Below the pieces are notes generated by a model. That model saw nothing but the letters and a program-made list of their open reading frames with translations, did not search any database and was not told the DNA's origin. From Candidatus Sivonenia alaskensis PMM_0068 (lineage in GTDB: Bacteria; Cyanobacteriota; Cyanobacteriia; Gloeobacterales; PMM-0068), in the NCBI GenBank assembly GCA_949127685.1, contig CASBPW010000066.1, positions 1-13,073 of the forward strand: 13,073 nt of DNA, in the 5' to 3' direction. This document shows positions 6,760 through 12,951 of this stretch, piece after piece. Both the position numbers and the translations under genes were made by a program. How positions within the stretch are numbered: position 1 is the first letter of the stretch; the number at the start of each line of letters is the position of its first letter.

Positions 6760-8619
6760 TTACGGCTCAAGTTGATTCATCTGTCTTTGAGCAGAGGCCA
6801 AGATATTTGCAAGGTACTTCTCGGAGTTTGTCTGTACTTGGGCTTTGGGACTTTGAGCAAGAATTTTCAAAATAAGACTCCTCGAAATTTTTTTCTTGAG
6901 CGCGGCCTGAGCGATTTCAATATCTGACGGCTCACGCCCCAAGCATTTTCTAGCTTGATTTTCAAATTGCTCAAACAATGCACGAGTCCTATCTACCTGT
7001 GGTTCACTGCTCTCTCTATTCGGTCCAGACGGGCGCTTAGGTTGCTGGTCTGTATCTTCGCTGGGGGAAAGATCCACAAAGATAGTAGTACCAGAAGACT
7101 GGTTAACAGGGACATTATTATAAACACCAGGCCCAGGAGCCACGGCTTGAATATCCACTTCAGGTAAGTCCCCACTTTCTCTTGCCTCGAGATCTGCTCG
7201 GTCAGGTTGTAGATTGATTGCTCCAAAGTCTTGCTGACTTCCATTTTTTCTTTTGCTAGCTTCGCTGTATTCTGTTCCAGAAAGCTCTGTGTATCCTGGC
7301 TCTGAAGGCTGATCTGCTCGGTCAAGTGGTCCAACGTTTTCAAAACCGCTTTCTCTACCTCTGGCTTCTGGAGTTCTTTTGTCAGGGTTCCCTGTGTGTT
7401 GACTAGGTTGTTGATAGCCCCGGTCAGAGTCAGCAATTCGTTTTGGCGTTGATCGTGGATTATGTTCAGAACCTGCTCTATTTGTTCCTGCCGCTCGTTG
7501 CAATTCGCCGACCAGTCTTTCAAGGTTTGCAAGTGACTCTGCATGGACAGAATCCCTGCATTCTGTCCTGAATGCCCCTCTAGGTACTTTGTCATCACTT
7601 CCAATAGAGATTTCAGGACATTCTGCGTTTGTTTGTGTTCTGAAAGCAGCTTTTCCTGATCGAACTTCATTTGTCCTAAATCCATTTCTATCTGCTGTAG
7701 AAGTGGATTGTTGTTCTCCTCTGGGTATTGTTTCGGCCTGTCTTCTTGAGGGAACGAGGTCTGCTCGTCTATCGGTTTTTTCAAGTTGTCTATTTTCTGT
7801 AATAGCGTAGCCTCTGGATTCTTGTCTGCTTGCTCTAAGGATAATATTTCTGTCTCTTGATGGTTCATAATTGACTCCTAAATATTTCTGTAGACCACTC
7901 CAACTAAAAGCTTTTCCAAGGGAAGAGCCTCTCACAGCATGATTCCCTAGGCGATAGCTAATACCCTTTACTTCTCCCCCTGGAGACTCGTAAACTGAAA
8001 TGCCAACCCCCTTTCTTTCCAATTGAGTAAAAAAGCTTTCTGCTGTACGAAAATTGCTCGCTAAATCAATAATAGTGTTCTGTAAAATGTGCTTAGTGCT
8101 TGGTTTACCATGTTGCATCATTTCACGTTCTTCTTTCTGAAGACCACGGATTAGAGGCTTTATATTACTTGTTTTTTCTAAGCTATATTCTGCTTCTAAT
8201 TCTCGACATATTGCTTTGCCACGCTCCCAATTATTCTGGAGATTTACCGTTCGTCCATCCAGCATCACTTGATTAGCAATGACATGTATATGTGAATGTT
8301 TAGTATCATAATGTCGAACAAAGATAGCTTGAGTCTTTTCCAAATCCCAGCCCATTCGTTTTAAAAATTGCTCAGCCATTTCACTCATATGATTATTTGA
8401 TATTTCCTCACCTTGTCTAAATGAAATAGCAAGGTGATATACCGGCTTCTGTACCCGACTACGGAAGCATAAATGTTGGCTTCTATCAAACTCTTCAGTG
8501 AGTTCTTTCAGTGAATTTCCAGACATTGTGCCACCAACAATTTCAGGTTGCTTATGTTTCTGAAAAGCATAATTAAGAACTCCTGAAAAGCTTATTCCTC
8601 TTGATTGCTTCCCAGTCAT
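6760..8619 (-). CDS. mobA: MobA-type relaxase (conjugal mobilisation nuclease)
   Basis: A 619-aa relaxase: it nicks one strand at oriT, stays covalently attached through a tyrosine and pilots the strand to the recipient. Tyr17 (GVLNYAF) is the likely nucleophile. Metal ligands lie in the segment from His103 (HYDTKHSHIHVIAN): His108, His110, His112 and Asn116, the three-His signature of MOBP-like relaxases. His62 (YHLAISF) is the second conserved region. The catalytic domain ends near residue 240. Residues 251-542 are polar, repetitive and probably disordered, and are overlapped by another gene in the +1 frame. Residues 543-619 return to ordered helical sequence (PSDIEIAQAALKKK, LILKILAQSP), probably a conserved C-terminal domain. 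ATG overlaps the mobC stop (ATGA), indicating coupled translation. No coupling protein or type IV secretion genes are present, so the element is mobilisable rather than self-transmissible. Confidence 0.93.
   Translation of the reverse strand: MTGKQSRGISFSGVLNYAFQKHKQPEIVGGTMSGNSLKELTEEFDRSQHLCFRSRVQKPVYHLAISFRQGEEISNNHMSEMAEQFLKRMGWDLEKTQAIFVRHYDTKHSHIHVIANQVMLDGRTVNLQNNWERGKAICRELEAEYSLEKTSNIKPLIRGLQKEEREMMQHGKPSTKHILQNTIIDLASNFRTAESFFTQLERKGVGISVYESPGGEVKGISYRLGNHAVRGSSLGKAFSWSGLQKYLGVNYEPSRDRNIILRASRQESRGYAITENRQLEKTDRRADLVPSRRQAETIPRGEQQSTSTADRNGFRTNEVRSGKAAFRTQTNAECPEISIGSDDKVPRGAFRTECRDSVHAESLANLERLVGELQRAAGTNRAGSEHNPRSTPKRIADSDRGYQQPSQHTGNPDKRTPEARGRESGFENVGPLDRADQPSEPGYTELSGTEYSEASKRKNGSQQDFGAINLQPDRADLEARESGDLPEVDIQAVAPGPGVYNNVPVNQSSGTTIFVDLSPSEDTDQQPKRPSGPNRESSEPQVDRTRALFEQFENQARKCLGREPSDIEIAQAALKKKISRSLILKILAQSPKAQVQTNSEKYLANILASAQRQMNQLEP
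6993..7868 (-). CDS. Nested MobB-like membrane/coiled-coil protein inside the relaxase gene
   Basis: A 291-aa frame lying wholly inside the relaxase gene, in +1 relative to it. A canonical AGGAG (7875-7879) sits 6 nt before the ATG, strong evidence for translation. The product is protein-like: a Gln/Glu/Leu-rich, coiled-coil-prone body (about residues 53-230) with NLTEQISRQ-type segments repeated 40 residues apart (181-189, 221-229). One hydrophobic membrane segment follows (about 244-267, WLLGLVFIIMSLLTSLLVLL) and a short charged tail (RLDRIERAV). RSF1010 and ColE1-type plasmids also nest mobB in mobA. RSF1010 MobB has membrane association and stabilises the relaxosome, so a similar role is inferred; no direct homology is shown. 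The opposing evidence is only that it overlaps another gene. An automatic annotator may omit it. Confidence 0.72.
   Translation of the reverse strand: MNHQETEILSLEQADKNPEATLLQKIDNLKKPIDEQTSFPQEDRPKQYPEENNNPLLQQIEMDLGQMKFDQEKLLSEHKQTQNVLKSLLEVMTKYLEGHSGQNAGILSMQSHLQTLKDWSANCNERQEQIEQVLNIIHDQRQNELLTLTGAINNLVNTQGTLTKELQKPEVEKAVLKTLDHLTEQISLQSQDTQSFLEQNTAKLAKEKMEVSKTLEQSIYNLTEQISRQEKVGTYLKWIFKPWLLGLVFIIMSLLTSLLVLLSLWIFPPAKIQTSNLSARLDRIERAVNHR
7191..7324. repeat. Internal 120-bp-period repeat in the overlapping mob genes
   Basis: GATCTGCTCGGTCA occurs at 7191-7204 and again at 7311-7324, exactly 120 bp apart. It gives NLTEQISRQ-like repeats in the nested protein and DRAD repeats in the relaxase. 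Because 120 is a multiple of three, both frames are kept. It looks like an internal duplication of the double-coding region. Confidence 0.45.
7875..7879 (-). promoter_or_regulatory. Shine-Dalgarno of the nested mobB-like gene
   Basis: AGGAG on the minus strand, 6 nt before the ATG at 7868, in the middle of the relaxase coding sequence. The consensus match and spacing support a true internal start for the nested gene. Confidence 0.65.
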
Positions 8620-9137
8620 AGACCCCTCGCTTGATGCTGGTCAACGCCTATCAACTGCTCGCGAGTGCTCTTAATGAGCATCACCGTATCGCGTAATAAA
8701 TCAACAGGAAAAGCATCTAGCTTCCCCTGGTTCATCGCTTTGATAGCTTGATTGAGCAGGTTCCCAATCCGTCCCAACTGGGTATAGGTCTTTCCAGTAA
8801 CCTCCGGGACCTGAACTACCGCAGGAAATTTACCATGACTACGTAGAACGCAACGACGGCCATAATCGCTCGGGTTCAGCCCTACCCTGGCCGCTTCTTT
8901 CTTGATGTCGGCCAGCTCGGACGCTGAAACACGGAACTGCAAGCGGAGATCCCTACTCTCCTTGTCATCTGAATATTCTTCCCGTTCATCCATAAAGACC
9001 AAGACGGGGTACTCGCTCCTTGAAAGGAGAATGTGCCGGATATAGGAACTCCGGTCGAGTCTTTCTTCCCGAGCCCAGCGATCTATCTTCGCTTGGTCCT
9101 CCGCTTCAACTTCAAACTCAATGCGTTTTCTCGCCAA
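8616..9137 (-). CDS. mobC: MobC-like mobilisation accessory protein with tandem RHH segments
   Basis: A 173-aa relaxosome accessory protein, which binds near oriT and helps the relaxase open the nick region. The C-terminal segment LGRIGNLLNQAIKAMNQG (121-138) is the hallmark of MobC-type proteins. The N-terminal half holds two successive RHH-like units, about 5-38 (strand IEFEVEA, helices ending SSYIRHILL) and 64-98 (strand LRLQFRV, helices ending SDYGRRCVL), which may be a duplicated DNA-binding domain. The likely start is TTG at 9137 (MARKR), with GGGAG 9 nt upstream; the next in-frame Met is residue 49, too late. The stop overlaps the relaxase ATG by 4 bp (ATGA), so the two are coupled and should form one operon. 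Confidence 0.88.
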   Translation of the reverse strand: MARKRIEFEVEAEDQAKIDRWAREERLDRSSYIRHILLSRSEYPVLVFMDEREEYSDDKESRDLRLQFRVSASELADIKKEAARVGLNPSDYGRRCVLRSHGKFPAVVQVPEVTGKTYTQLGRIGNLLNQAIKAMNQGKLDAFPVDLLRDTVMLIKSTREQLIGVDQHQARGL

Positions 9138-9343
9138 AACTTCACTCTCCCTTCCCGGAAAATCTCCGGGTACCGTCGCACAAAGTCATAACTTGCTTAC
9201 TGCTTAGCCCTGAACGCCGTCGCCCCCCGTTGAATTAACTGAAAAAGCTGGGAGTTTACGCCACTATATTCTAAAATAAGTTTGTAAAAATTAAATATTG
9301 AATAAATAAATATAGACTATTAGAGCATAGAAGGATACACTAC
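9138..9343. promoter_or_regulatory. oriT: Divergent control region and probable oriT
   Basis: Intergenic DNA upstream of mobC-relaxase and of the actin operon. CCCGGA/TCCGGG form a 6-bp stem with 5-nt loop (9155-9171); TGCTTAC/TGCTTAG direct repeats follow at about 9194-9207. The right half (9265-9330) is strongly A/T-rich and is the likely promoter zone for the plus-strand operon, without a single convincing -35/-10 pair. Origins of transfer usually lie just upstream of mobC with small hairpins, so oriT is most likely here, but I recognise no known nic consensus. Confidence 0.35.
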
Positions 9344-9370
9344 ATGCCATGTCATGTCATGCAATGTCAT
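9343..9370 (+). repeat. ATGTC short tandem repeats at the actin gene start
   Basis: Imperfect ATGCC-ATGTC-ATGTC-ATGCA-ATGTC pentamers cover the translation start area of the actin operon. They make several alternative ATG codons in different frames. They could be a protein-binding operator, but may simply be sequence slippage. Confidence 0.35.
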
Positions 9371-9388
9371 TACAGGAAAGGCTTATGA
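9344..9388 (+). CDS. Possible 14-codon leader ORF overlapping the actin start
   Basis: ATG at 9344 has AAGGA (9331-9335) 8 nt upstream, the best ribosome binding site in this stretch. The frame encodes MPCHVMQCHYRKGL and stops at TGA (9386-9388), which overlaps the ATG at 9385 in an ATGA arrangement. This would couple its translation to the actin-like gene. The peptide is rich in Cys and His. Its tandem-repeat content makes chance origin possible. Confidence 0.3.
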   Translation: MPCHVMQCHYRKGL

Positions 9389-10449
9389 GAAAGATGGTTG
9401 AAAAAGTGGTTGGCTTTGACGCGGGTAGTACGGCGTGCAAGCTTTTCGACGGCGATAAATTCCTCCTGATTGATTCAGTAATGGCTGAAGAGCCTCTCCA
9501 GGCGCGTTCGCTTGACGCAGGGGATTTCCTAGAAGAGCGAAGGGTGATGCCTTCTGAAGGAATAACATTGAAGGTCCGGCGTTCTGAGATTGGGCCAACC
9601 TATCTCCTTGGGGAAGGCGCACACGAGGGGCATAATCCACGTTCTTTAGCGGATGGAGCGAAGGATGACGCTGATGTTCAACTTTTTCTTGATGCAGGTT
9701 TGTCCACCCTAGAGCCAGAGGCCCAAGAGATAAGAGCGAAGGTCGTTTCTCATTGCCCGATTAATGAATACCTTGAAGGGGTCACAGGCCCATCTTTAAA
9801 AACGCTTTTAGAAGGTCATAGGACTCGGTGGATAAGTGGTCGGAAGGTTGAGATCCATGTTGAAGTTTTAGAAATTGGGCCAGAGGCAATCGCCGCCTTA
9901 TATTTTCTGGCCGCTCGCCGTGAATTGAGAACGGGTAACGGGTACATGGTCCTCGATTTTGGGGGACGGACGTTAGACGCTGCCTATGTGCTCAAAGGAT
10001 TACTTCAATCTCGGTATTCGAGACACTTCGAAGGTGGCTTGGACGGTGCCCTCGTCGATGCCGTCGCTGGATATCTAGCGCGTAACGGAGTTCATGGAGT
10101 AGATAGGTCTCGCATCCGTGGAGCTATTGCAAATGGCTCAAACGAATACCAAACAGAGCATCAGCAGGTCTTTCATTTTGGAAGCTTTTTAGAAGAAGCA
10201 GAAGAAGAGTATGCGCAAGCAAAACTCAAGGACATTAGCGCACTCTGGCGTGGTGTTCCCGCAGAGCAAGTGATTATCCAGGGAGGGGCTGCGACCCCAG
10301 CCATTATGTCTAAGTTACTCCAACAATATCCAAGAGCCACGGTCATTCCGCAGGCGTTAGCGCGACATGCAAATGCAATGGGACTTTACTATCGAGCTGT
10401 CAAGCTCATTGAGCGGTCGAAGAAAACTAAGGAGGCCGTGAGTGCCTAA
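9385..10449 (+). CDS. ParM-like actin-family ATPase (plasmid segregation)
   Basis: An actin/Hsp70-fold ATPase, 354 aa from this start. Phosphate-1 loop VVGFDAGST at about residues 8-16, phosphate-2 loop VLDFGGRTLD at 189-198, and the adenosine loop VIIQGGAAT at 296-304 are in the order and spacing of ParM/Alp-type filament-forming proteins. Such proteins push or pull plasmid copies apart through a small DNA-binding adaptor. The ATG at 9385 (MRKMVEKVVGFD) has AGGA 7 nt upstream and begins close to the first strand as usual for the family. A longer in-frame start at 9349 adds 12 residues coded by the ATGTC repeats and is less likely. The next gene overlaps by 8 bp and encodes a ParR-like candidate, supporting partition rather than cell-shape function. 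Confidence 0.85.
   Translation: MRKMVEKVVGFDAGSTACKLFDGDKFLLIDSVMAEEPLQARSLDAGDFLEERRVMPSEGITLKVRRSEIGPTYLLGEGAHEGHNPRSLADGAKDDADVQLFLDAGLSTLEPEAQEIRAKVVSHCPINEYLEGVTGPSLKTLLEGHRTRWISGRKVEIHVEVLEIGPEAIAALYFLAARRELRTGNGYMVLDFGGRTLDAAYVLKGLLQSRYSRHFEGGLDGALVDAVAGYLARNGVHGVDRSRIRGAIANGSNEYQTEHQQVFHFGSFLEEAEEEYAQAKLKDISALWRGVPAEQVIIQGGAATPAIMSKLLQQYPRATVIPQALARHANAMGLYYRAVKLIERSKKTKEAVSA
10429..10435 (+). promoter_or_regulatory. Consensus Shine-Dalgarno setting a GTG start
   Basis: AAGGAGG, a full consensus site at the end of the actin gene, lies 6 nt before the GTG at 10442. It fixes the unusual GTG start of the next gene and suggests that the small adaptor is made at a high rate relative to the actin. 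Confidence 0.65.
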
Positions 10450-10870
10450 ATCAGCAGGATGCCTCGCTGAAAGTGCAGACAGTCTTCAATTTCGTCTAAA
10501 CCTTGAAAAAGAAGATGAGCTATTGCTGCAATTGATTCGAATTTTCTTACTTAATACTGCTCCACAGCAATGTGCGGGGAAGTTCAAGGAAATTCTAATA
10601 GAGGGCCTTAGAGGCTCAGAGCTACATGTACAAGCTCTTACTTGGCTCAAAGATGAAATACCAGGTTTGAAGGACTGGGAAAGGGAGAGAATTTGCAACC
10701 GGATTCAGGGGCTTAATACAGAATCATTGAGTCCTGGATTACCAGATCCAGTGACTCACCCAAGTACAGATTTTCCTGTTGCCTACCAAGGGCAAAGGGT
10801 GCAAAAAAATTCTGTAGCTTTGCCGGAAGAAGAATTCACGGGCGATTTCGATTTAGCAGGGTTCATGTAA
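10442..10870 (+). CDS. Small ParR-like adaptor candidate
   Basis: A 142-aa protein starting at GTG with a consensus AAGGAGG 6 nt upstream, overlapping the actin gene by 8 bp. The N-terminal part fits a RHH fold: strand SLQFRLNL (14-21), helix about 24-37, helix about 43-57 (CAGKFKEILIEGLRG), as in ParR/StbB adaptors of actin partition systems. Residues 60-92 are helical; the remainder is polar and probably disordered, ending in an acidic segment (EEEFTGDFDLAGFM), reminiscent of ParR C-terminal tails that contact the ParM filament tip. Sequence similarity to known ParR is too low to claim by eye, so the role rests on size, order and predicted fold. Confidence 0.6.
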   Translation: MPKSAGCLAESADSLQFRLNLEKEDELLLQLIRIFLLNTAPQQCAGKFKEILIEGLRGSELHVQALTWLKDEIPGLKDWERERICNRIQGLNTESLSPGLPDPVTHPSTDFPVAYQGQRVQKNSVALPEEEFTGDFDLAGFM

Positions 10871-10899
10871 CAGATTGCAAACAAAAGGCAGGGAATTAA

Positions 10900-12378
10900 A
10901 TGAATGAGCAGTATTTAGAAATTCTGTATAAATTCAAAGCAGACATTCCAGTTGTATCAGTCAGTGGACCTCTTCCAGAAGTCCCGCGCATAGTTAGAAA
11001 TATCAATGACATGGTGGCAATCGAGCTATCCTTACCTTTCTATCAGTGGGATACCGCTAGGGGATTTAAGGATTTACCAGAGTCATGGAATGAACAGAGC
11101 GATAGGCAAACAGACATTCTGGAAGTGCTGAGGCATTTAGAAAGCAATAAACCAAAAGGAATATTTGTACTTCTTAATCCCCCTTTTACAGGTGATGATG
11201 CTTCTGTGATGACGCAAGCCATTCAGAATCTATTTTTCTCCCTTAGAGGGTCTCGCACATACATCGTTTTGCTAGCGCATGAGGTTTTACCAGAAGGCGT
11301 TACAGAAATAATATTTAATCTTGAAATTCCGCTTCCCGCTCAATCTGGAGTGAGAGAAATCATATCTTCCTGGCTAAAGGAGCATAATATTTTGCTCAGC
11401 GAAGAAGATCTAATGTCACTCACTAGATCTGCACAGGGACTTTCACAGCAAGAAATAGAAGACATCTTAGCTGAATCGAAGTCCAAATTTGGCGTAGTTG
11501 AAGCAAGAGAAACAGCAGCAAGTTTGAGTAATTTCAAGGTTAAAAAGTTGGAGAGGCATAATCTCACTTTTGCCGAGAAGCCAGAGGTTCCTATTGGAGG
11601 ATTAGCCTACCTGAAGGATTGGTTATCCATGACTACCAAATTGCTGACGTTTGAAGCCCTGGAAAGTGGGCTATCAACCCCAAAGGGAATGCTTTTAATT
11701 GGCCCTCCCGGTTCTGGTAAATCTCTAGTCCCAAAAGTTATCAGTCAGAAATGGTCCGTTCCCTGTCTCGTTCTTGATATCAGCACGATTTATGGCAAAA
11801 CAAATGCCAGTGCCGAACTGAATCTGAAAAATATTTTGAAAATGGCTGAGAGCCTTGCGCCTTGCATCCTCATGATTGATGAAATCGAAAAAATTCTTGC
11901 CACCGGCGATGAAATCAGCTTGAGGGTTTTTGGGACATTCTTGACCTGGATGCAGGAAAAGAGTGCTCTTGTTTTCGTAGTGGCCACCGTTAACCGAGTT
12001 CTCCGAATACCGCCAGAATTAACCAGACCAGGACGATTCGACGTTACTTTCTTCGTCGATCTCCCCGGAGAAGAAGACAGAGTGGAGGTGCTAGATATTC
12101 ATCTTAAAAAAAGAAACGTCCAATTTGAACAACATGAATTAGAAAAGTTAGCCAAAAAGACACCAGATTACAGCGGAGCGGAGCTGGAGCAAATCGTCAA
12201 GGAAGCTGTCGCTACAGCCTATAGCGAAGGCTATTTAGGAGATCTGAAACTAGAGCATTTATTAGATGTTGCCGAAAGAACTATTCCAGTATCCAAGGCC
12301 AGAAAAGAGGAGATTGAAAAAATCCGTTTGTACGGAGAGATATACGCTCGCCCTGCTGCTCCTAAAAGTTATTCCTGA
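10900..12378 (+). CDS. Ycf46-like AAA+ ATPase
   Basis: A 492-aa protein. The N-terminal 220 residues resemble the Ycf46 N-domain; the C-terminal half is a single AAA+ module. Walker A GPPGSGKS 268-275, Walker B ILMIDEIEK 323-331, sensor 1 Asn365 (VVATVN), arginines 376 and 379 in ELTRPGRFD, and the SGAELEQ sensor-2 helix at 425-431. RVFGTFLTWMQEK and RFDVTFFVDLP are close to cyanobacterial and plastid Ycf46. Length is normal for that family. The presumed pore-loop region reads IYGKTNAS instead of the usual FGGLVGES-like sequence, so substrate handling may differ. It lies 29 bp after the ParR-like gene on the same strand, with GGGA 5 nt before ATG, so it is probably co-transcribed with the actin system. 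AAA+ ATPases are not standard components of type II partition; its substrate is unknown. Confidence 0.86.
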   Translation: MNEQYLEILYKFKADIPVVSVSGPLPEVPRIVRNINDMVAIELSLPFYQWDTARGFKDLPESWNEQSDRQTDILEVLRHLESNKPKGIFVLLNPPFTGDDASVMTQAIQNLFFSLRGSRTYIVLLAHEVLPEGVTEIIFNLEIPLPAQSGVREIISSWLKEHNILLSEEDLMSLTRSAQGLSQQEIEDILAESKSKFGVVEARETAASLSNFKVKKLERHNLTFAEKPEVPIGGLAYLKDWLSMTTKLLTFEALESGLSTPKGMLLIGPPGSGKSLVPKVISQKWSVPCLVLDISTIYGKTNASAELNLKNILKMAESLAPCILMIDEIEKILATGDEISLRVFGTFLTWMQEKSALVFVVATVNRVLRIPPELTRPGRFDVTFFVDLPGEEDRVEVLDIHLKKRNVQFEQHELEKLAKKTPDYSGAELEQIVKEAVATAYSEGYLGDLKLEHLLDVAERTIPVSKARKEEIEKIRLYGEIYARPAAPKSYS

Positions 12379-12400
12379 CTCTATCTTTCACAGGCGATTC

Positions 12401-12434
12401 GGGGGTGTAAGCCCAAAACCCAGAAAATTCCGTC
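12401..12434 (+). repeat. Left arm of 34-bp inverted repeat
   Basis: Matches the reverse complement of 12665-12698 at 33 of 34 positions, with core AAGCCCAAAACCCAGAAAAT. It begins 23 bp after the AAA+ gene stop. High arm identity and a short interior suggest the ends of a small mobile element. Confidence 0.75.
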
Positions 12435-12509
12435 AGCCCAAATTCAGCCCTGCCACGATCGCATCCAGGCCGATGACCTGCCCAGCGCTGCAGTGCCCGT
12501 TCAGATGGA

Positions 12510-12620
12510 CGCGCCACCGGCTACAAGCTGGCCAACGACGGGCAGGATACGCGGGCGATCCAGCATGACCTCGGCCACCGCAACATCCAGCACACCACCC
12601 GCTACACCGAACTGGCTTGA
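12510..12620 (+). pseudogene. Tyrosine recombinase/integrase C-terminal remnant
   Basis: 36 codons then TGA encode the last part of a phage-type integrase: GYKLANDGQDTRAIQHDLGH, then RNIQHTTRYTELA. The His of the LGH motif and the nucleophilic Tyr of RYTEL are retained. The expected upstream HMLRH catalytic segment is lost: the bases just before 12510 keep fragments of it in other frames, indicating deletions. The rest of the protein is absent, so it is inactive. Its G+C content is clearly higher than that of the neighbouring operon, pointing to separate origin. Confidence 0.75.
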
Positions 12621-12664
12621 GACCCTTTCAAGAATTTCAGGCACGATTGAACCTTGTGCGAGTC

Positions 12665-12698
12665 GACGGAATTTTCTGGGTTTTGGGCTTGCACCCCC
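12665..12698 (-). repeat. Right arm of 34-bp inverted repeat
   Basis: Reverse-complement partner of 12401-12434 (one mismatch). It lies 44 bp after the recombinase remnant stop, so the two arms enclose 230 bp with the remnant in the centre. Sequence outside the arms shows no obvious target-site duplication. Confidence 0.75.
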
Positions 12699-12951
12699 TT
12701 TTAAGGACCTGGGTTTCCGGGCGCAGCTGCCAAGGGGTGACCTTTAGCCAGTGGCTTTGGCATGCTAGCGCTGGCCTACCTGCCGTTTCTTCAACTTCGG
12801 CGCGACTGTCCGTCCACCAGGCTTTCTCAGCTAGGAGGGTTACTAGGTGTTTTTCAACTTGTCTTCTGGGCAGGGCGGTCTCCTGGGGATGTGTAGGATA
12901 ATTTAGACCGCATACAAAAAATTATTTACATGCTCTATGAGGAATCCAGCG

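Larger units (their letters stand above)
12379..12951. other. Intergenic stretch with recombinase remnant between inverted repeats
   Basis: Apart from the inverted repeats and recombinase tail listed separately, no gene is supported. From 12700 to 12930 there are overlapping frames with no ribosome binding sites and poor composition, and a small AGCCAGTGGCT palindrome near 12749. A GATAAT (12897-12902) may be a -10 for the gene at 12952, without a clear -35. Confidence 0.4.

Noticed and set aside
6955..7167. 70-aa plus-strand frame opposite the mob genes
   Set aside because: Shadow of the nested gene's membrane segment; no ribosome binding site and two better-supported frames on the other strand.
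9349..9384. Actin-like protein starting at 9349
   Set aside because: Extra 12 residues come from ATGTC repeats and the AAGGA is 13 nt away; the ATG at 9385 has a well-spaced AGGA. Not fully excluded.
12493..12747. 84-aa plus-strand frame over the recombinase remnant
   Set aside because: Out of frame with the recognisable integrase tail and without a ribosome binding site.
12617..12901. 94-aa plus-strand frame after the integrase remnant
   Set aside because: Crosses the right inverted-repeat arm, has no ribosome binding site and no protein-like pattern.
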